Notes: generated by a model from the sequence alone, not told the origin. A stretch of 64,000 bases of DNA from Corynebacterium mycetoides (GCF_900103625.1 NZ_LT629700.1:1550001-1614000); one strand, 5' to 3'. Shown: positions 17,060 through 30,468, counted from the stretch's first letter. Translations and numbers: made by a program.

Positions 17060-17958
17060 TCCGCTTCAAGTTCATCCGGGACCATCGCACCGAGTATTCG
17101 GTCAAGCGGATGTGCCACGTGCTGAAGGTGCGGCGATCTTCCTATTACAAGTGGAAAAACACACAGGCCGCGCGCCGCCAGAAGGTTCTTGACGATGCTG
17201 TTCTCGGTGCTCGTATCCGCACTGTGTTCCGTGAGGAACACGGACTCTACGGAGCTAAGCGCATCGCCGCGGCGTTGAACGATCCTGATTCGGGGGCGCA
17301 TGCGGTGGTCAATCACAAACGCGTCGCACGCATCATGAAGACTATGGGCATCCAGGGGTTCACGAAGAAACGCCGCGTGCGCACCACCGTGGCAGATGCT
17401 GGCCGTGGTGTCTTTCCAGATCTTGTTTGCAGGCAGTTTCATGCCCCGGCGCCGAATCGCGTGCTCGTCGGCGACATTACCTACCTGCCGGTATCCGGTG
17501 GCGGCAATATGTATCTTGCCACCGTGATCGATTGTTATTCCCGCAGGCTGGTGGGATTTTCTATTGCTGACCACATGCGCGTCGATCTGGTTATCGATGC
17601 GCTGGACTCAACACAGCGCGCCCGAGGCAGTCTGAAAGGAGCGATTTTTCATTCAGATCACGGCAGTGTCTATACCTCGAAGGCATTTAGCTCACGATGC
17701 ACGATGCTAGGGGTGACCCAATCGATGGGAGCGGTGGGAACCAGCGCAGACAACGCGCTAGCGGAGTCGTTCAACGCGACATTGAAACGCGAGGTGCTGC
17801 AAAACCGGAAATGCTTCGACTCACTGCTGCACGCCAGACGGGACGTCTTCGCGTGGTGTGTGCGCTACAACCAGAAGCGCAGACACTCATGGTGCGATTA
17901 TCTGTCGCCCCTCGAGTTCGAAAACCGCACCTGCGGTAAACTCACCTTGACCGCATAA
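17056..17958 (+). CDS. IS3-family transposase OrfB (DDE integrase)
   Basis: A 300-residue rve-type integrase. The DDE residues are visible in VGDITYLP, FHSDHGSVYTS and NALAESFNATLKRE, and the HTH_21 region (REEHGLYGAKRIAAAL) precedes them. The frame is intact with GTG at 17056 overlapping OrfA by 4 nt. In many IS3 elements OrfAB is made by -1 frameshifting, but here simple coupling is also possible. The element appears able to transpose. Confidence 0.92.
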   Translation: MIRFKFIRDHRTEYSVKRMCHVLKVRRSSYYKWKNTQAARRQKVLDDAVLGARIRTVFREEHGLYGAKRIAAALNDPDSGAHAVVNHKRVARIMKTMGIQGFTKKRRVRTTVADAGRGVFPDLVCRQFHAPAPNRVLVGDITYLPVSGGGNMYLATVIDCYSRRLVGFSIADHMRVDLVIDALDSTQRARGSLKGAIFHSDHGSVYTSKAFSSRCTMLGVTQSMGAVGTSADNALAESFNATLKREVLQNRKCFDSLLHARRDVFAWCVRYNQKRRHSWCDYLSPLEFENRTCGKLTLTA

Positions 17959-17998
17959 GTTCAATTCCCTGTGTCCACTTTCCAGGGGTCGGGCCCCC

Positions 17999-18389
17999 CA
18001 AGTGTTGCCACCAGGTCATTCATCCTGCGGGTGGAAACCCCTTTGAGGTAGCAGGTCGCGATCACAGTCGATAAGGCGCGCTCGGCCCGTGAGCGGCGCT
18101 CTAACAGCCAGTCCGGGAAGAACGCTCCGTGGCGCAGTTTCGGCACCGCCACATCGATCGTGCCCACACGGGTATCAAGGTCGCGGTGACGGTACCCGTT
18201 GCGGTGGTTGACCCGCTCGGCAGAAGCGACACCATATTCAGCCCCGCAAACGGTGTCAGCTTGGGCGGAGAGGATCTGGTTGATAAACCCTTGCAGCATC
18301 TGCCGCATCAGATCCGGGGAGGCCTGTGCCAGCAGATCGTCCAGATAGGTTGCAGGGTCGATAGAATGCGGAGCAGCGGTCATCGTCAT
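17999..18389 (-). pseudogene. IS256-family transposase, truncated N-terminal fragment (copy A2)
   Basis: Starts at 18389 (MTMTAAPHSIDPATYLDDLL) and is a diverged relative of copy A1 at 15378-16619, colinear with it up to MNDLVATLG. The next codons belong to the IS3 end. All catalytic regions are lost. The upstream region of both copies (GAAAGGT and GATGTAGGAG/GATGTGGTAG) is also similar. Confidence 0.85.
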
Positions 18390-18461
18390 GTGCCTTTCGG
18401 TGAGATGTGGTAGTTGAGTCGAAAGGTTACTGACGATGGCCGCCCCTATATCTGCCAGGGC

Positions 18462-18773
18462 CCACCATCAGCAAGCGTTACACCACACTAAGGGACACTG
18501 ATAATGGGAGTGCGGGACAAGAACCATCCGGAATGACCCACTAACGGACTGGCCACAATCTGATTGTGTGCCTTCGTTGCGATCTGTCTTCCGGGCTGGT
18601 TCTCGCCCCGCACCGCGATCCGGCGATTCGGTCATGACCTCATAGGAGCGTGACCTCTCACCGTGACCACCCCGGCAGGTGCCATAGTAGTAGTCCCATC
18701 AGTGTCCTGTCTGCTCGAACCCTCGGATCAGCGGCTACCTTCATCACTTCCCTATGCGAAAGCGTTGACAGCC
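18462..18773 (+). other. Left-end non-coding region of the IS110-family element (candidate bridge RNA)
   Basis: About 310 nt without a gene between the IS256 fragment and the IS110 recombinase start. IS110-group elements carry a long 5' non-coding end that encodes a structured bridge RNA specifying target and donor. Length and position fit. No such structure was computed, and the true left end of the element cannot be placed by eye. Confidence 0.35.
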
Positions 18774-19907
18774 ATGACCACAGACATCGACCTCTCCGCA
18801 AGCCCCGTCGCCGGGGTCGACACCCACACCGACACCCACACCGTCGCCGCGGTGACCCCAACCGGCCGGCACCTGGCCACCGAAACCTTCCCCACCACCA
18901 GGCCCGGCTACACACACCTCGCCGAGTTCCTCAGCAAGCACGGTGTCGGCGCCGTCGGAGTAGAAGGAACCAACTCCTTCGGTGCCGGATTAACCCGGCA
19001 CCTCATAGACCGTGGCTACACGGTCGTTGAAGTCCTGCGCCCGGCCCGCAGCATTCGACGCCGGGACGGGAAATCAGATCCGGTGGATGCCCTTGCCGCC
19101 GCGCGACAGGTCCTGACCGGGGAAGGGCTGAGCACGCCTAAAGATTCCACGGGCCCGGTGGAGTCGTTACGAGCGTTACAGATCACCCGGAAACAGCTGG
19201 TGTCCACCACCGCGAAACTCATCACAACGATGAAGTCGTTGCTGGTCACAGCCCCTGATGACATCCGCACCCGCTACGCCACGATGACCAACCACGCTCT
19301 GGTCAACGCGTTGGTGTACTGCCGACCGTCGTCGGATGTTACTGATCCGCGAAATGGTGTGCTGACCAGCCTGAAGATTCTGGCCACGACCTACCGCGCA
19401 TTGCGGGTGCAGTGCGATGAGCTGGAAACCCGGATCGCTGCCCTGGTGTCAGTGATCAATCCCCATGTCAGCAACATCGTGGGATGTGGGGCTCTTGTTT
19501 CCGCTGATCTGCTGATCAGCATCGGCGATAATCCGGAGCGCATCCACTCCGAAGCAGCGCTGGCGCACTTATGTGGAGTGGCTCCACTGCCGGCAAGCTC
19601 TGGGCGAACCAACCGGCACCGGCTCAATCGTGGTGGTGACCGGCGGGCGAACTCAGCGTTGTACCGAATCGCTATGGTGAGGATGAAGTGTGACCAGCGC
19701 ACCAGGGAGTACGTCGCCCGGCGTACCGAGGAGGGGTTGTCGAAAAGGGAGATTATTCGCTGCCTGAAGCGCGCGATCGTCCGGGAGATCTACCGGGTCA
19801 TATGCACCAGGCGCAGTACGTCACAGCCCAGGGATCTTCGTCGGGATGAGTTGAAAGAACTGCGTATCGCGAAGCATCTCACCCAGGTGGTTGTAGCGAA
19901 GCATTGA
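18774..19907 (+). pseudogene. IS110-family recombinase, C-terminus cut off by an IS256-family insertion
   Basis: DEDD-type recombinase. The N-terminal RuvC-like domain shows GVDTHTDTHT, GVEGTNSFG and KSDPVDALAAARQ; the C-terminal Transposase_20 domain shows CGVAPLPASSGRTNRHRLNRGGDRR with the Ser expected in the active site. The ATG at 18774 is chosen because the family begins there (MTTDIDLS). The frame ends in AAGCATTGA only because an IS256 element inserted there. Its former 3' end continues at 21353-21450 (GCAPARISDIETGKRPLTELASAYEKF), giving a restored 409-residue protein. The missing tail is the helix-turn-helix-like end seen in many relatives, so the 377-residue product may or may not act. 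Confidence 0.85.
19897..19905. repeat. 9-bp target duplication, left copy
   Basis: CGAAGCATT directly before the left end of the IS256-family element; the same 9 bases follow its right end at 21344-21352. An 8-9-bp duplication is usual for IS256-family insertion. Confidence 0.8.
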
Positions 19908-21343
19908 GCGTGTCAAGTTGTTTGTGTGTGGGGCGTGATTATTAGAGGTAGGGCTCGAAGCGGTCAGGGTAAGCCACAGACATCTGGTTGATGGCCTGCT
20001 TCCAGTTCGTCACCCGCCTGCCCTCGATCAGCCGGCCGCTGGTCGCCGCGACCCGTTTGCCCTGCTTAGCACGCTTGGCGGCCCGTTTGTCCTCAATGTT
20101 GCAGATCATCAACCACAAGGTTTTGATCGCAGACTCATCGTTGGTGAACTGCACCCGATTCCGGGTGGCTTTACGCAGCTCGTTGTTCATCGACTCAATC
20201 GAGTTCGTGGTGTAGATCACCTTCCTAGCCATCGGTGGGAACTCCAGGAACGGGATGAACCGGTCCCACGCATCGCGCCACACCTTGACTGACTGCGGAT
20301 ACTTTTCCCCCAGCTCGGAGGCCTCGAACTCCGTCAACGCCGCCAGAGCGGTTTGCTCGGTGGGGGCGGTGTAGATCTTCTTCAACTCGGCGGACACCGC
20401 CTTACGATCTCCATAGGCCACCCACCGGTTTGCTGCCCTGATCAGGTGGACGACACAGGTCTGGACCATCGAATCCGGCCAGGTGGCTTCCACAGCCTCC
20501 GGCAGACCCTTGAGCCCGTCACAGCACACGATGAACACATCGTGCACTCCGCGGGTAGCGAGGTTGGCACACACCTGCGCCCAGAACGAGGCTCCTTCCT
20601 CTTTAGCCAGCCAGATACCCAGGATGTGTTTGATCCCCTCCATGTCCACCCCGATAGCCAGGTACGCGGATTTGTTGACCACCCGGCCCCCGTCACGGAC
20701 TTTGATCCGTAACGCATCGAGGAAGACCACGGGGTAGAACTCATCAAGTTGGCGGTTCTGCCAGATCATGACCTCCTCGAGGACCGCATCGGTGATCGCG
20801 GAGATTGTTTCATGGGAGATGTCCACGCCCATGGCGGTGGCCATGTGGTGCTGGATGTCTCGGACGGTCATGCCACCGGCATAGAGACTGATGATCATGT
20901 CGTCGACGTCGGTCAGCCGGCGGGATCCTTTGGGCACCATTGTCGGCAGGAAGGATCCGTCACGGTCCCGGGGAACAGCGACATCGACCGGTCCGTAGTT
21001 CGAATCGACCCGCTTGGGGTAGGAACCGTTACGGGAATTGTTCTGACCAGCGGCTTCCTTGCTGTTCCGGTCGCCGTGCTGGTAGCCGAGGTGGGCATCC
21101 ATCTCGGCGTTGAGGCCCCGGTTGATCGAGGCCTGGAGCAGGCCCCGGACGAGATCGTTGGCATCCGTGGTGGAGGTGCCGAGCTCGTCGATCAGCTTCG
21201 CCATCTCAGGATTGGCGAGGAGCTTTTCCTCGATCGCTTTGATCTTTGCGGAGTCCTCTGGGTTTCGTCGTGCCACGGTAGTCATTCTGGTTCATCTCCT
21301 TGGTATGAGGGGAATCCCTCACACACAAACCATCTGACACCCT
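19906..21343 (-). mobile_element. Complete IS256-family insertion sequence (copy B), inserted in the IS110 gene
   Basis: The left end (GTGTCAAGTTGTTTGTGTGTG from about 19910) and the inverse of the right end (GTGTCAGATGGTTTGTGTGTG from 21340) form terminal inverted repeats around one intact transposase gene. The 9-bp direct repeat CGAAGCATT flanks the element. It interrupts the 3' part of the IS110-family recombinase and is unlike the two other IS256-family copies in this window. Confidence 0.88.
19942..21285 (-). CDS. IS256-family (mutator) transposase, intact
   Basis: A 447-residue DDE transposase starting at 21285 (MTTVARRNPEDSAKIKAIEEK). The catalytic residues are seen in VVFLDALRIKVRDGG, VCCDGLKGLPEAV and TTNSIESMNNELRK. 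Full length and without frameshift, so probably active. It is only distantly similar to the copies at 15378 and 17999. Confidence 0.95.
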   Translation of the reverse strand: MTTVARRNPEDSAKIKAIEEKLLANPEMAKLIDELGTSTTDANDLVRGLLQASINRGLNAEMDAHLGYQHGDRNSKEAAGQNNSRNGSYPKRVDSNYGPVDVAVPRDRDGSFLPTMVPKGSRRLTDVDDMIISLYAGGMTVRDIQHHMATAMGVDISHETISAITDAVLEEVMIWQNRQLDEFYPVVFLDALRIKVRDGGRVVNKSAYLAIGVDMEGIKHILGIWLAKEEGASFWAQVCANLATRGVHDVFIVCCDGLKGLPEAVEATWPDSMVQTCVVHLIRAANRWVAYGDRKAVSAELKKIYTAPTEQTALAALTEFEASELGEKYPQSVKVWRDAWDRFIPFLEFPPMARKVIYTTNSIESMNNELRKATRNRVQFTNDESAIKTLWLMICNIEDKRAAKRAKQGKRVAATSGRLIEGRRVTNWKQAINQMSVAYPDRFEPYL

Positions 21344-21352
21344 CGAAGCATT
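21344..21352. repeat. 9-bp target duplication, right copy
   Basis: CGAAGCATT, identical to 19897-19905, after the right end of the IS256-family element. Confidence 0.8.
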
Positions 21353-21450
21353 TGGGGTGTGCCCCGGCGAGGATCAGTGACATCGAGACTGGAAAACGTC
21401 CGTTGACGGAATTAGCATCGGCCTACGAAAAATTTCTGAAAAGCGCTTGA
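21353..21450 (+). pseudogene. Severed 3' end of the IS110-family recombinase
   Basis: Read in the frame set by the 9-bp duplication, this stretch gives AKH-LGCAPARISDIETGKRP and ends YEKFLKSA with TGA at 21448-21450. It is the XRE-like tail of the recombinase whose body lies at 18774-19905. Confidence 0.8.
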
Positions 21451-21465
21451 CACAATATAGGAGCA

Positions 21466-21770
21466 TCGCAACCCCGGCGGTGATCCCCCGATAGAGATAG
21501 CACCACCTGCCGCCGACCCGGATATAGGTCTCATCCACCCGCCAGGAACTGGCCTGCCAGTCAGGTACCTGCCGGTACCACCGTGTTTGCTTGTCCAGCT
21601 CAGGGGCGTGTTTCTGGACCCAGCGGTAGATCGTGGTGTGATCGACCGGCACGCCCCGCTGAAGTCATCATTTCCTCCAGATCGCGGTAGCTCACCCCGT
21701 AGCGGCAGTACCACCGCACTGCCCACAGAATGATGTCACGGGGGAAATGAAGACCGGAGAAGATACCCAT
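21466..21770 (-). pseudogene. IS6-family transposase, N-terminal fragment with frameshift
   Basis: Starts at the ATG at 21770 (MGIFSGLHFPRDIILWAVRWYC). It reads through the helix-turn-helix (YRDLEEMM), shifts by one base near 21660, and resumes GVPVDHTTIYRWVQKH and WRVDETYIRVGGRWCYLYRGITAG, which includes the first catalytic Asp. It breaks off there against IS110-derived sequence. The rest of the gene is at 15160-15340. Confidence 0.8.
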
Positions 21771-21876
21771 GGCTGTGATTATTTCGCGTCGCTCTTCCTA
21801 CTGCCCCAACTTTGCAACAGCACCTCGGATCTGCGCCCATTCCTCCAATGAAATCACCCATCCAATCTTTTCCGGG

Positions 21877-22487
21877 TGGGCTACTTTTCAAGGAGCGTTT
21901 TGGGCTACTTTTCGAAGAGCGCTGACATCCGCATTGCGGAGTTTGTGGTTGCAAGGGAACAATAGCGGAAACTCTGCAATGCAGAGTTTCCGCAGACCGC
22001 GATCCGCGCATCACCGTGCTCATCGGGGGATCCATTAACCGTCGCCTGTGGGAAGTCCGCAATGCGGACTTTCAAAGGCGGCGCCGGTGGAGGGCCCGAT
22101 GTACGGGGTCAAACCATAAGCAGCACTTGGTGGGAAGTCCGCAATGCGGAGTTTTCGGCATGCAGCGCCGGACGGTAAGTCCGCATTGCAGACTTGTTGC
22201 TGTGTTGTTCCGCGCCCGGCACGTCTCGTGGTGGGTTGCTCCGCTAAGCCGTCGCTTGTTGAAAGTCCGCATTGCGGACTTTTCGAGGGATGAGAACCGC
22301 ACGCCGTGGGGTTAACGCGTTAGCCGTTGCTTGTTGAAAGTCCGCAGCGTGGAGTTTCTTTCTGCGATAGGTTGCCGGCCAGCTACTCCTGCGGGTCCGC
22401 GGTGCGGACTGCTCGAGAGATCCGATCCGCGCACAGCGGGGCTCTAACGCACTAATCAAATGCTGCGACTCCGCTTTGCGGGGTTTA
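21877..22487. repeat. Cluster of nine related palindromes plus a 24-bp tandem repeat, between the IS nest and the rRNA operon
   Basis: No gene is visible between 21825 and 22550. Instead nine odd-length palindromes on the theme AAGTCCGCA-N-TGCGGACTT are centred near 21934, 21979, 22062, 22144, 22186, 22272, 22347, 22402 and 22477. Copy 2 is a perfect 29-mer (21965-21993, arms GCGGAAACTCTGCA); copies 3 (22053-22071) and 6 (22262-22282) are also perfect. Centre spacings are about 45, 83, 82, 42, 86, 75, 55 and 75 nt. Some linkers share words (CCGCGCA, TTAACG, CGTTGCTTGTTGAAA), so the array looks like decayed tandem units. At its left, TGGGCTACTTTTC is repeated at 21877 and 21901. Function unknown. 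Confidence 0.85.
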
Positions 22488-22550
22488 CGGTAGGGCCACG
22501 GTGCGGGTTTAGTGTTGCCGGGTGGTGCCACCGCCGTGTGCGCATATGTG

Positions 22551-22619
22551 TGTGCCCCGGTCACCAGTCACCCTGTGGTGGGGGTGTGGTGGCCGGGGCG
22601 CACAGTATTTTCTTTTTTT
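22551..22619 (+). terminator. Strong hairpin with T-tract beside the 3' end of the rRNA operon
   Basis: TGTGCCCCGGTCACCA (22551-22566) pairs with TGGTGGCCGGGGCGCACA (22587-22604), followed on the plus strand by GTATTTTCTTTTTTTG. The T-tract is oriented to stop transcription coming from the IS and palindrome side. The same hairpin lies just beyond the 5S gene and may also end the rRNA transcript. Confidence 0.7.
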
Positions 22620-22635
22620 GTTGATTGTGAAGTTG

Positions 22636-22755
22636 TTGGGTCGGCGGTAACCTACTCTCCCACCCCCTCCCGGGGGCAGTACCATCGGCGCGGGCGGGCT
22701 TAGCTTCCGGGTTCGGAATGGGACCGGGCGTTTCCCCGCCGCCATCAACCACCGA
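22636..22755 (-). rRNA. rrf: 5S ribosomal RNA
   Basis: The minus strand reads GGTGGTTGATGGCGGCGGGG at the start, then CCCATTCCGAACCCGGAAGC and GATGGTACTGC, the conserved actinobacterial 5S sequence. Ends are approximate. The 23S-5S spacer (22756-23049) holds no tRNA. Confidence 0.93.
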
Positions 22756-23049
22756 CACACCCAATGGGGCGTGCCGACCCACACACAAACCCGCGCACAC
22801 ACCGGCCTGGCCGGTCGGTGCGCACCTGTTTGATGTGGTGATGCGACAACACATATCCAATTAACCCAACCCCCGCAATCATGATCACAACAATCATGCT
22901 GCGTGTTCGGTTGGTGCGGCCTGCACCGGGTACACGCTCGTACTGTGGGGTGTGGTGTGTCAGACACTGCATAGTGGACGCGGCACACACAATAAAATCT
23001 TGTGCTCAACAAAGTCTTGTGCTCAACATTGATCGTTTGTTTGGTTGCC

Positions 23050-28053
<5,004 letters not shown>

Positions 28054-28600
28054 AACATTTCAGCAGAAACATCCAGGCGTGAAAAGCCCAAACCCAACCA
28101 CAAACAAACCAACCACCACCCCCACACACAGCAAGGGCAATGAACTGGCCAATCCTAAAATTACCTACAAACACTGACCCCACAATCCGACGAGGAAAAA
28201 CCAGGGCCAGCAAAAAAATGCGATCTGAAACAATCACACATCACGGTGAAACCACCAGCAATGCCGCCATCAAAGGTTCACGACACCACAACCGGCACAC
28301 ACCCACCCACACCCCACACAACGCAGAACATGAGCAGACACACCACAATGCACAACCACACAAACCACAAACAAAAAACAAAAGTACATTGGCACACTAT
28401 CGAGTTCTCACACAACACACGCACACCCAAAACCAACCACGACAACAATCGCAGCCAATCAAAGGAAGCACCAGCGGTAGTTTTCCTGTCCGCCATCTCA
28501 CCAGAACATCATCCGGCGGGGCGTTGTCGGTCTCGCTGACTCACACAAAGTTACACACCCCCACCACCAAACACAAACCCCCAGCACAACACACAAAAAG
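28054..28600 (-). promoter_or_regulatory. rRNA operon leader and promoter region
   Basis: No gene. CA-rich on the plus strand, as in the spacers. On the minus strand GAGAACTCGATAGTGTGCCA (near 28390-28410) is a typical actinobacterial rRNA leader element (box A/processing region). I cannot assign -35 and -10 boxes with confidence; TTTGATTGGCTGCG near 28460 is one possible -35 area. Confidence 0.55.
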
Positions 28601-28975
28601 CTAGCGGTACATGCCGCGGCTTTCCGCGACCCTACCGACGAGATCTTGGAGGCTCTCGCGGGAGTATCCGAGGCGCAGGGCTTCGTCGATAAGCGGCGCG
28701 ATGAAGTCGCCGGCGAAGTCGTGTCGTCGTTCTTCCAACACCACCTCTCGTGCTCTAGGGGTGACGAACATGCCGATTCCGCGTCGCTTCTCCAGGACGC
28801 CGGCGTCGACAAGCAAGCTCAGGCCCTTTCGTGCGGTTGCCGGGTTGATCTCGTGGAAGGCCGCGAGCTCGGTGGTTGACGGAGCCCGCTGCCCCGGCTC
28901 GAGCGAGCCCTCCACGATGAGGTCCTGCACGAACCGCGCCACTTGGACAAACAAGGGCTCGACATCGGAATTCAT
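28601..28975 (-). CDS. GntR-family transcriptional regulator (YtrA type)
   Basis: A 124-residue regulator with an N-terminal winged helix (PLFVQVARFVQDLIVEGSLEPGQRAPST.ELAAFHEINPATARKGLSLL) and a short helical C-terminus, the architecture of the YtrA subfamily. Members usually precede ABC-transporter genes they repress, but here the next thing downstream is the rRNA operon. Two palindromic candidate operators lie in its upstream region, shared with the divergent NYN gene. Confidence 0.88.
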   Translation of the reverse strand: MNSDVEPLFVQVARFVQDLIVEGSLEPGQRAPSTTELAAFHEINPATARKGLSLLVDAGVLEKRRGIGMFVTPRAREVVLEERRHDFAGDFIAPLIDEALRLGYSRESLQDLVGRVAESRGMYR

Positions 28976-28993
28976 CCGGCTACCGCCTTCGCT

Positions 28994-29017
28994 GGTTGGT
29001 TAATCAAGTAACCAACC
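28994..29017. promoter_or_regulatory. Candidate GntR operator 1
   Basis: Inverted repeat GGTTGGTTA-ATCAAG-TAACCAACC, perfect 9-bp arms, 19 nt upstream of the gntR start. It probably binds the GntR protein encoded beside it and gives autoregulation. Confidence 0.7.
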
Positions 29018-29052
29018 TTACAGCGCGGGAACGAAACCGCCGGCTGGTTCGT

Positions 29053-29062
29053 TGGTTAACCA
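29053..29062. promoter_or_regulatory. Candidate GntR operator 2
   Basis: TGGTTAACCA, a perfect 10-bp palindrome carrying the same half-site (TGGTTA) as the repeat at 28994 but without its 6-nt spacer. It lies 125 nt upstream of the NYN gene and may link control of the two divergent genes. Confidence 0.5.
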
Positions 29063-29186
29063 CAACCAAATGCACGGGGGCCCTACCCCTGTCCCCATTG
29101 AAAAATGTGACGAGAGGGGCGTTCATCGTGCACACTGGTTTAAGTAAAAGAATGTTTAGACACTAAAGAATCGGAATTTAGGAGCC

Positions 29187-30443
29187 ATGTTTGAACGCAC
29201 GCTTGTGTTCGTGGACACCTCATACTTGCTCGCAAGTTTTTACAACTCGTGGGAAATCGGTGCACGCGCACAATTAGAAATTGATCTGCCTGAAGTAGTC
29301 TCCACCATCGGTTCGATGGTGACCTACCAACTACACCAACCCATTCACCGCCAGTACTGGTATGACGGGATACCCGACTCCGGCCCGCACCGCTACCAGC
29401 GCGCTCTGCGTCAGTGCGACGGGGTGCAACTGCGCACCGGCCAGCTCATCGAGTGGGGCGAGAGGCGCACCCAGAAAGCTGTGGACACCCGGCTCGTGGC
29501 GGACCTGGTCATCCACGCCACGCGCCAACAGTTCGCCGACTTCGTCCTCATTTCCGGCGACGCTGACATGATCCCGGGGGTGGAGGAAGCCACCAACTAC
29601 GGTGTGCGCGTCCACCTCTACGGGTTCGGCTGGGACTCCATGTCGTCTGCCCTGCGCCACGCCTGCGACACGACGACCATCCTGGATCCTCGCGAAGATT
29701 TCTCGGAAGCCATGCAGCTGCAGGTTCTCGAGGGACCGCTTCCGCCCGTGTTTCGGGAACGCCCGCTTAACGACGCCGAGCCGCTCGACACAGACCGCGG
29801 CCCCACGGCCGTCCCCGGGTTCAGCCCGGACCCGCTGCGCGGACAGCCGGAGAGCGCAGAGAACACACCGAGCACGGGGGCCTCGGACAAGCCCGAAAAC
29901 CCGGCGGCCGCGGAGGCCACCAAGTCGGCGTCCCCGCTGATCCTCCCGGACTCTGCCGGCAACATCACCGCCGACCAGGACACAGAGGCCGACATTTGTG
30001 AGGAGCCCTCCGAGGCTGAGGTCCAGGCGAACACCGACGCCAACATGTCCGGCACACGCCCGGCCCCGTCGCCACTGGACGTCGCGGCGGGCGGAGCCAA
30101 GCCGACGCCGAAGCCCTCCATGATGGCACCGCGCCGGAAGCTGCGCTCCCGTTACGTTCCGCTCCCTGAGGAAGTGTGGACGTCCGCGGGCTTCCAGACG
30201 CCTTTTGACGTGGGGCAGCAGTACGCGACGTGGTGGTACGACAACGCCGCCTCATCAGAGCAGCGCGACAAGGCCCACATGCTCTCCGGCGGCGGGCTCC
30301 CGCCTGAGATCGACAGGCCGCTGCTCCAGTTCGCCTGCGAAACGCTGCACGAGTACACCCTCACAGAGCACCAGCGGGTGAATCTGCGTGACGGATTCCA
30401 TTCCGGCATCCGCGGGGTACTCATCAACATCCGCAGCCGGTAG
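29187..30443 (+). CDS. NYN-domain (LabA/PIN-like) protein
   Basis: A 418-residue protein. Residues ~1-175 are a NYN domain, a PIN-like RNase fold, with the acidic residues in VFVDTSYLL, VDTRLVADLVIHA and ISGDADMIPGVEEA. A long Pro/Ala/Glu-rich, probably unstructured linker (~190-310) follows, then a basic stretch and a C-terminal domain (LPEEVWTSAGFQTPFDVGQQYATWW ...) also found at the C-terminus of actinobacterial homologues. TAGGAG precedes the ATG. It probably cleaves or binds RNA; no target is known. It is divergent from the GntR regulator and convergent with pspA. Confidence 0.83.
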   Translation: MFERTLVFVDTSYLLASFYNSWEIGARAQLEIDLPEVVSTIGSMVTYQLHQPIHRQYWYDGIPDSGPHRYQRALRQCDGVQLRTGQLIEWGERRTQKAVDTRLVADLVIHATRQQFADFVLISGDADMIPGVEEATNYGVRVHLYGFGWDSMSSALRHACDTTTILDPREDFSEAMQLQVLEGPLPPVFRERPLNDAEPLDTDRGPTAVPGFSPDPLRGQPESAENTPSTGASDKPENPAAAEATKSASPLILPDSAGNITADQDTEADICEEPSEAEVQANTDANMSGTRPAPSPLDVAAGGAKPTPKPSMMAPRRKLRSRYVPLPEEVWTSAGFQTPFDVGQQYATWWYDNAASSEQRDKAHMLSGGGLPPEIDRPLLQFACETLHEYTLTEHQRVNLRDGFHSGIRGVLINIRSR

Positions 30444-30468
30444 CCCGGAGCAGGGCGAGGCGAAGGAG

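Larger units (their letters stand above)
16685..17996 (+). mobile_element. Complete IS3-family insertion sequence
   Basis: The left end (from about 16685, containing CTGACCCCTTGTTGGTGGACA) and the right end read inversely (from about 17996, containing CCGACCCCTGGAAAGTGGACA) form imperfect terminal inverted repeats. Two overlapping frames, orfA and orfB, fill the element. The right end abuts the truncated IS256 relative, which stops where the IS3 end begins, so IS3 movement or recombination truncated it. I could not find a clear short target duplication. Confidence 0.8.
15082..21824 (-). mobile_element. IS6-family element split by nested insertions (whole span)
   Basis: GGTGCTGTTGCAAAGTTGGG (continuing one more G) occurs at 15082-15102 and in inverted form at 21804-21824. 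It is the terminal repeat type of IS6-family elements. The transposase N-terminal part lies just inside the right end and its C-terminal part just inside the left end, both in minus orientation, so these are the two ends of one element with about 6.1 kb of other insertion sequences between them. No 8-bp target duplication is seen outside (CATCAACC left, TCGGATCT right), so the flanks were rearranged after or during insertion. Confidence 0.75.

Noticed and set aside
21925..22487. CRISPR array
   Set aside because: Units are palindromic and diverged, spacing varies from about 42 to 86 nt, and no cas genes are near.
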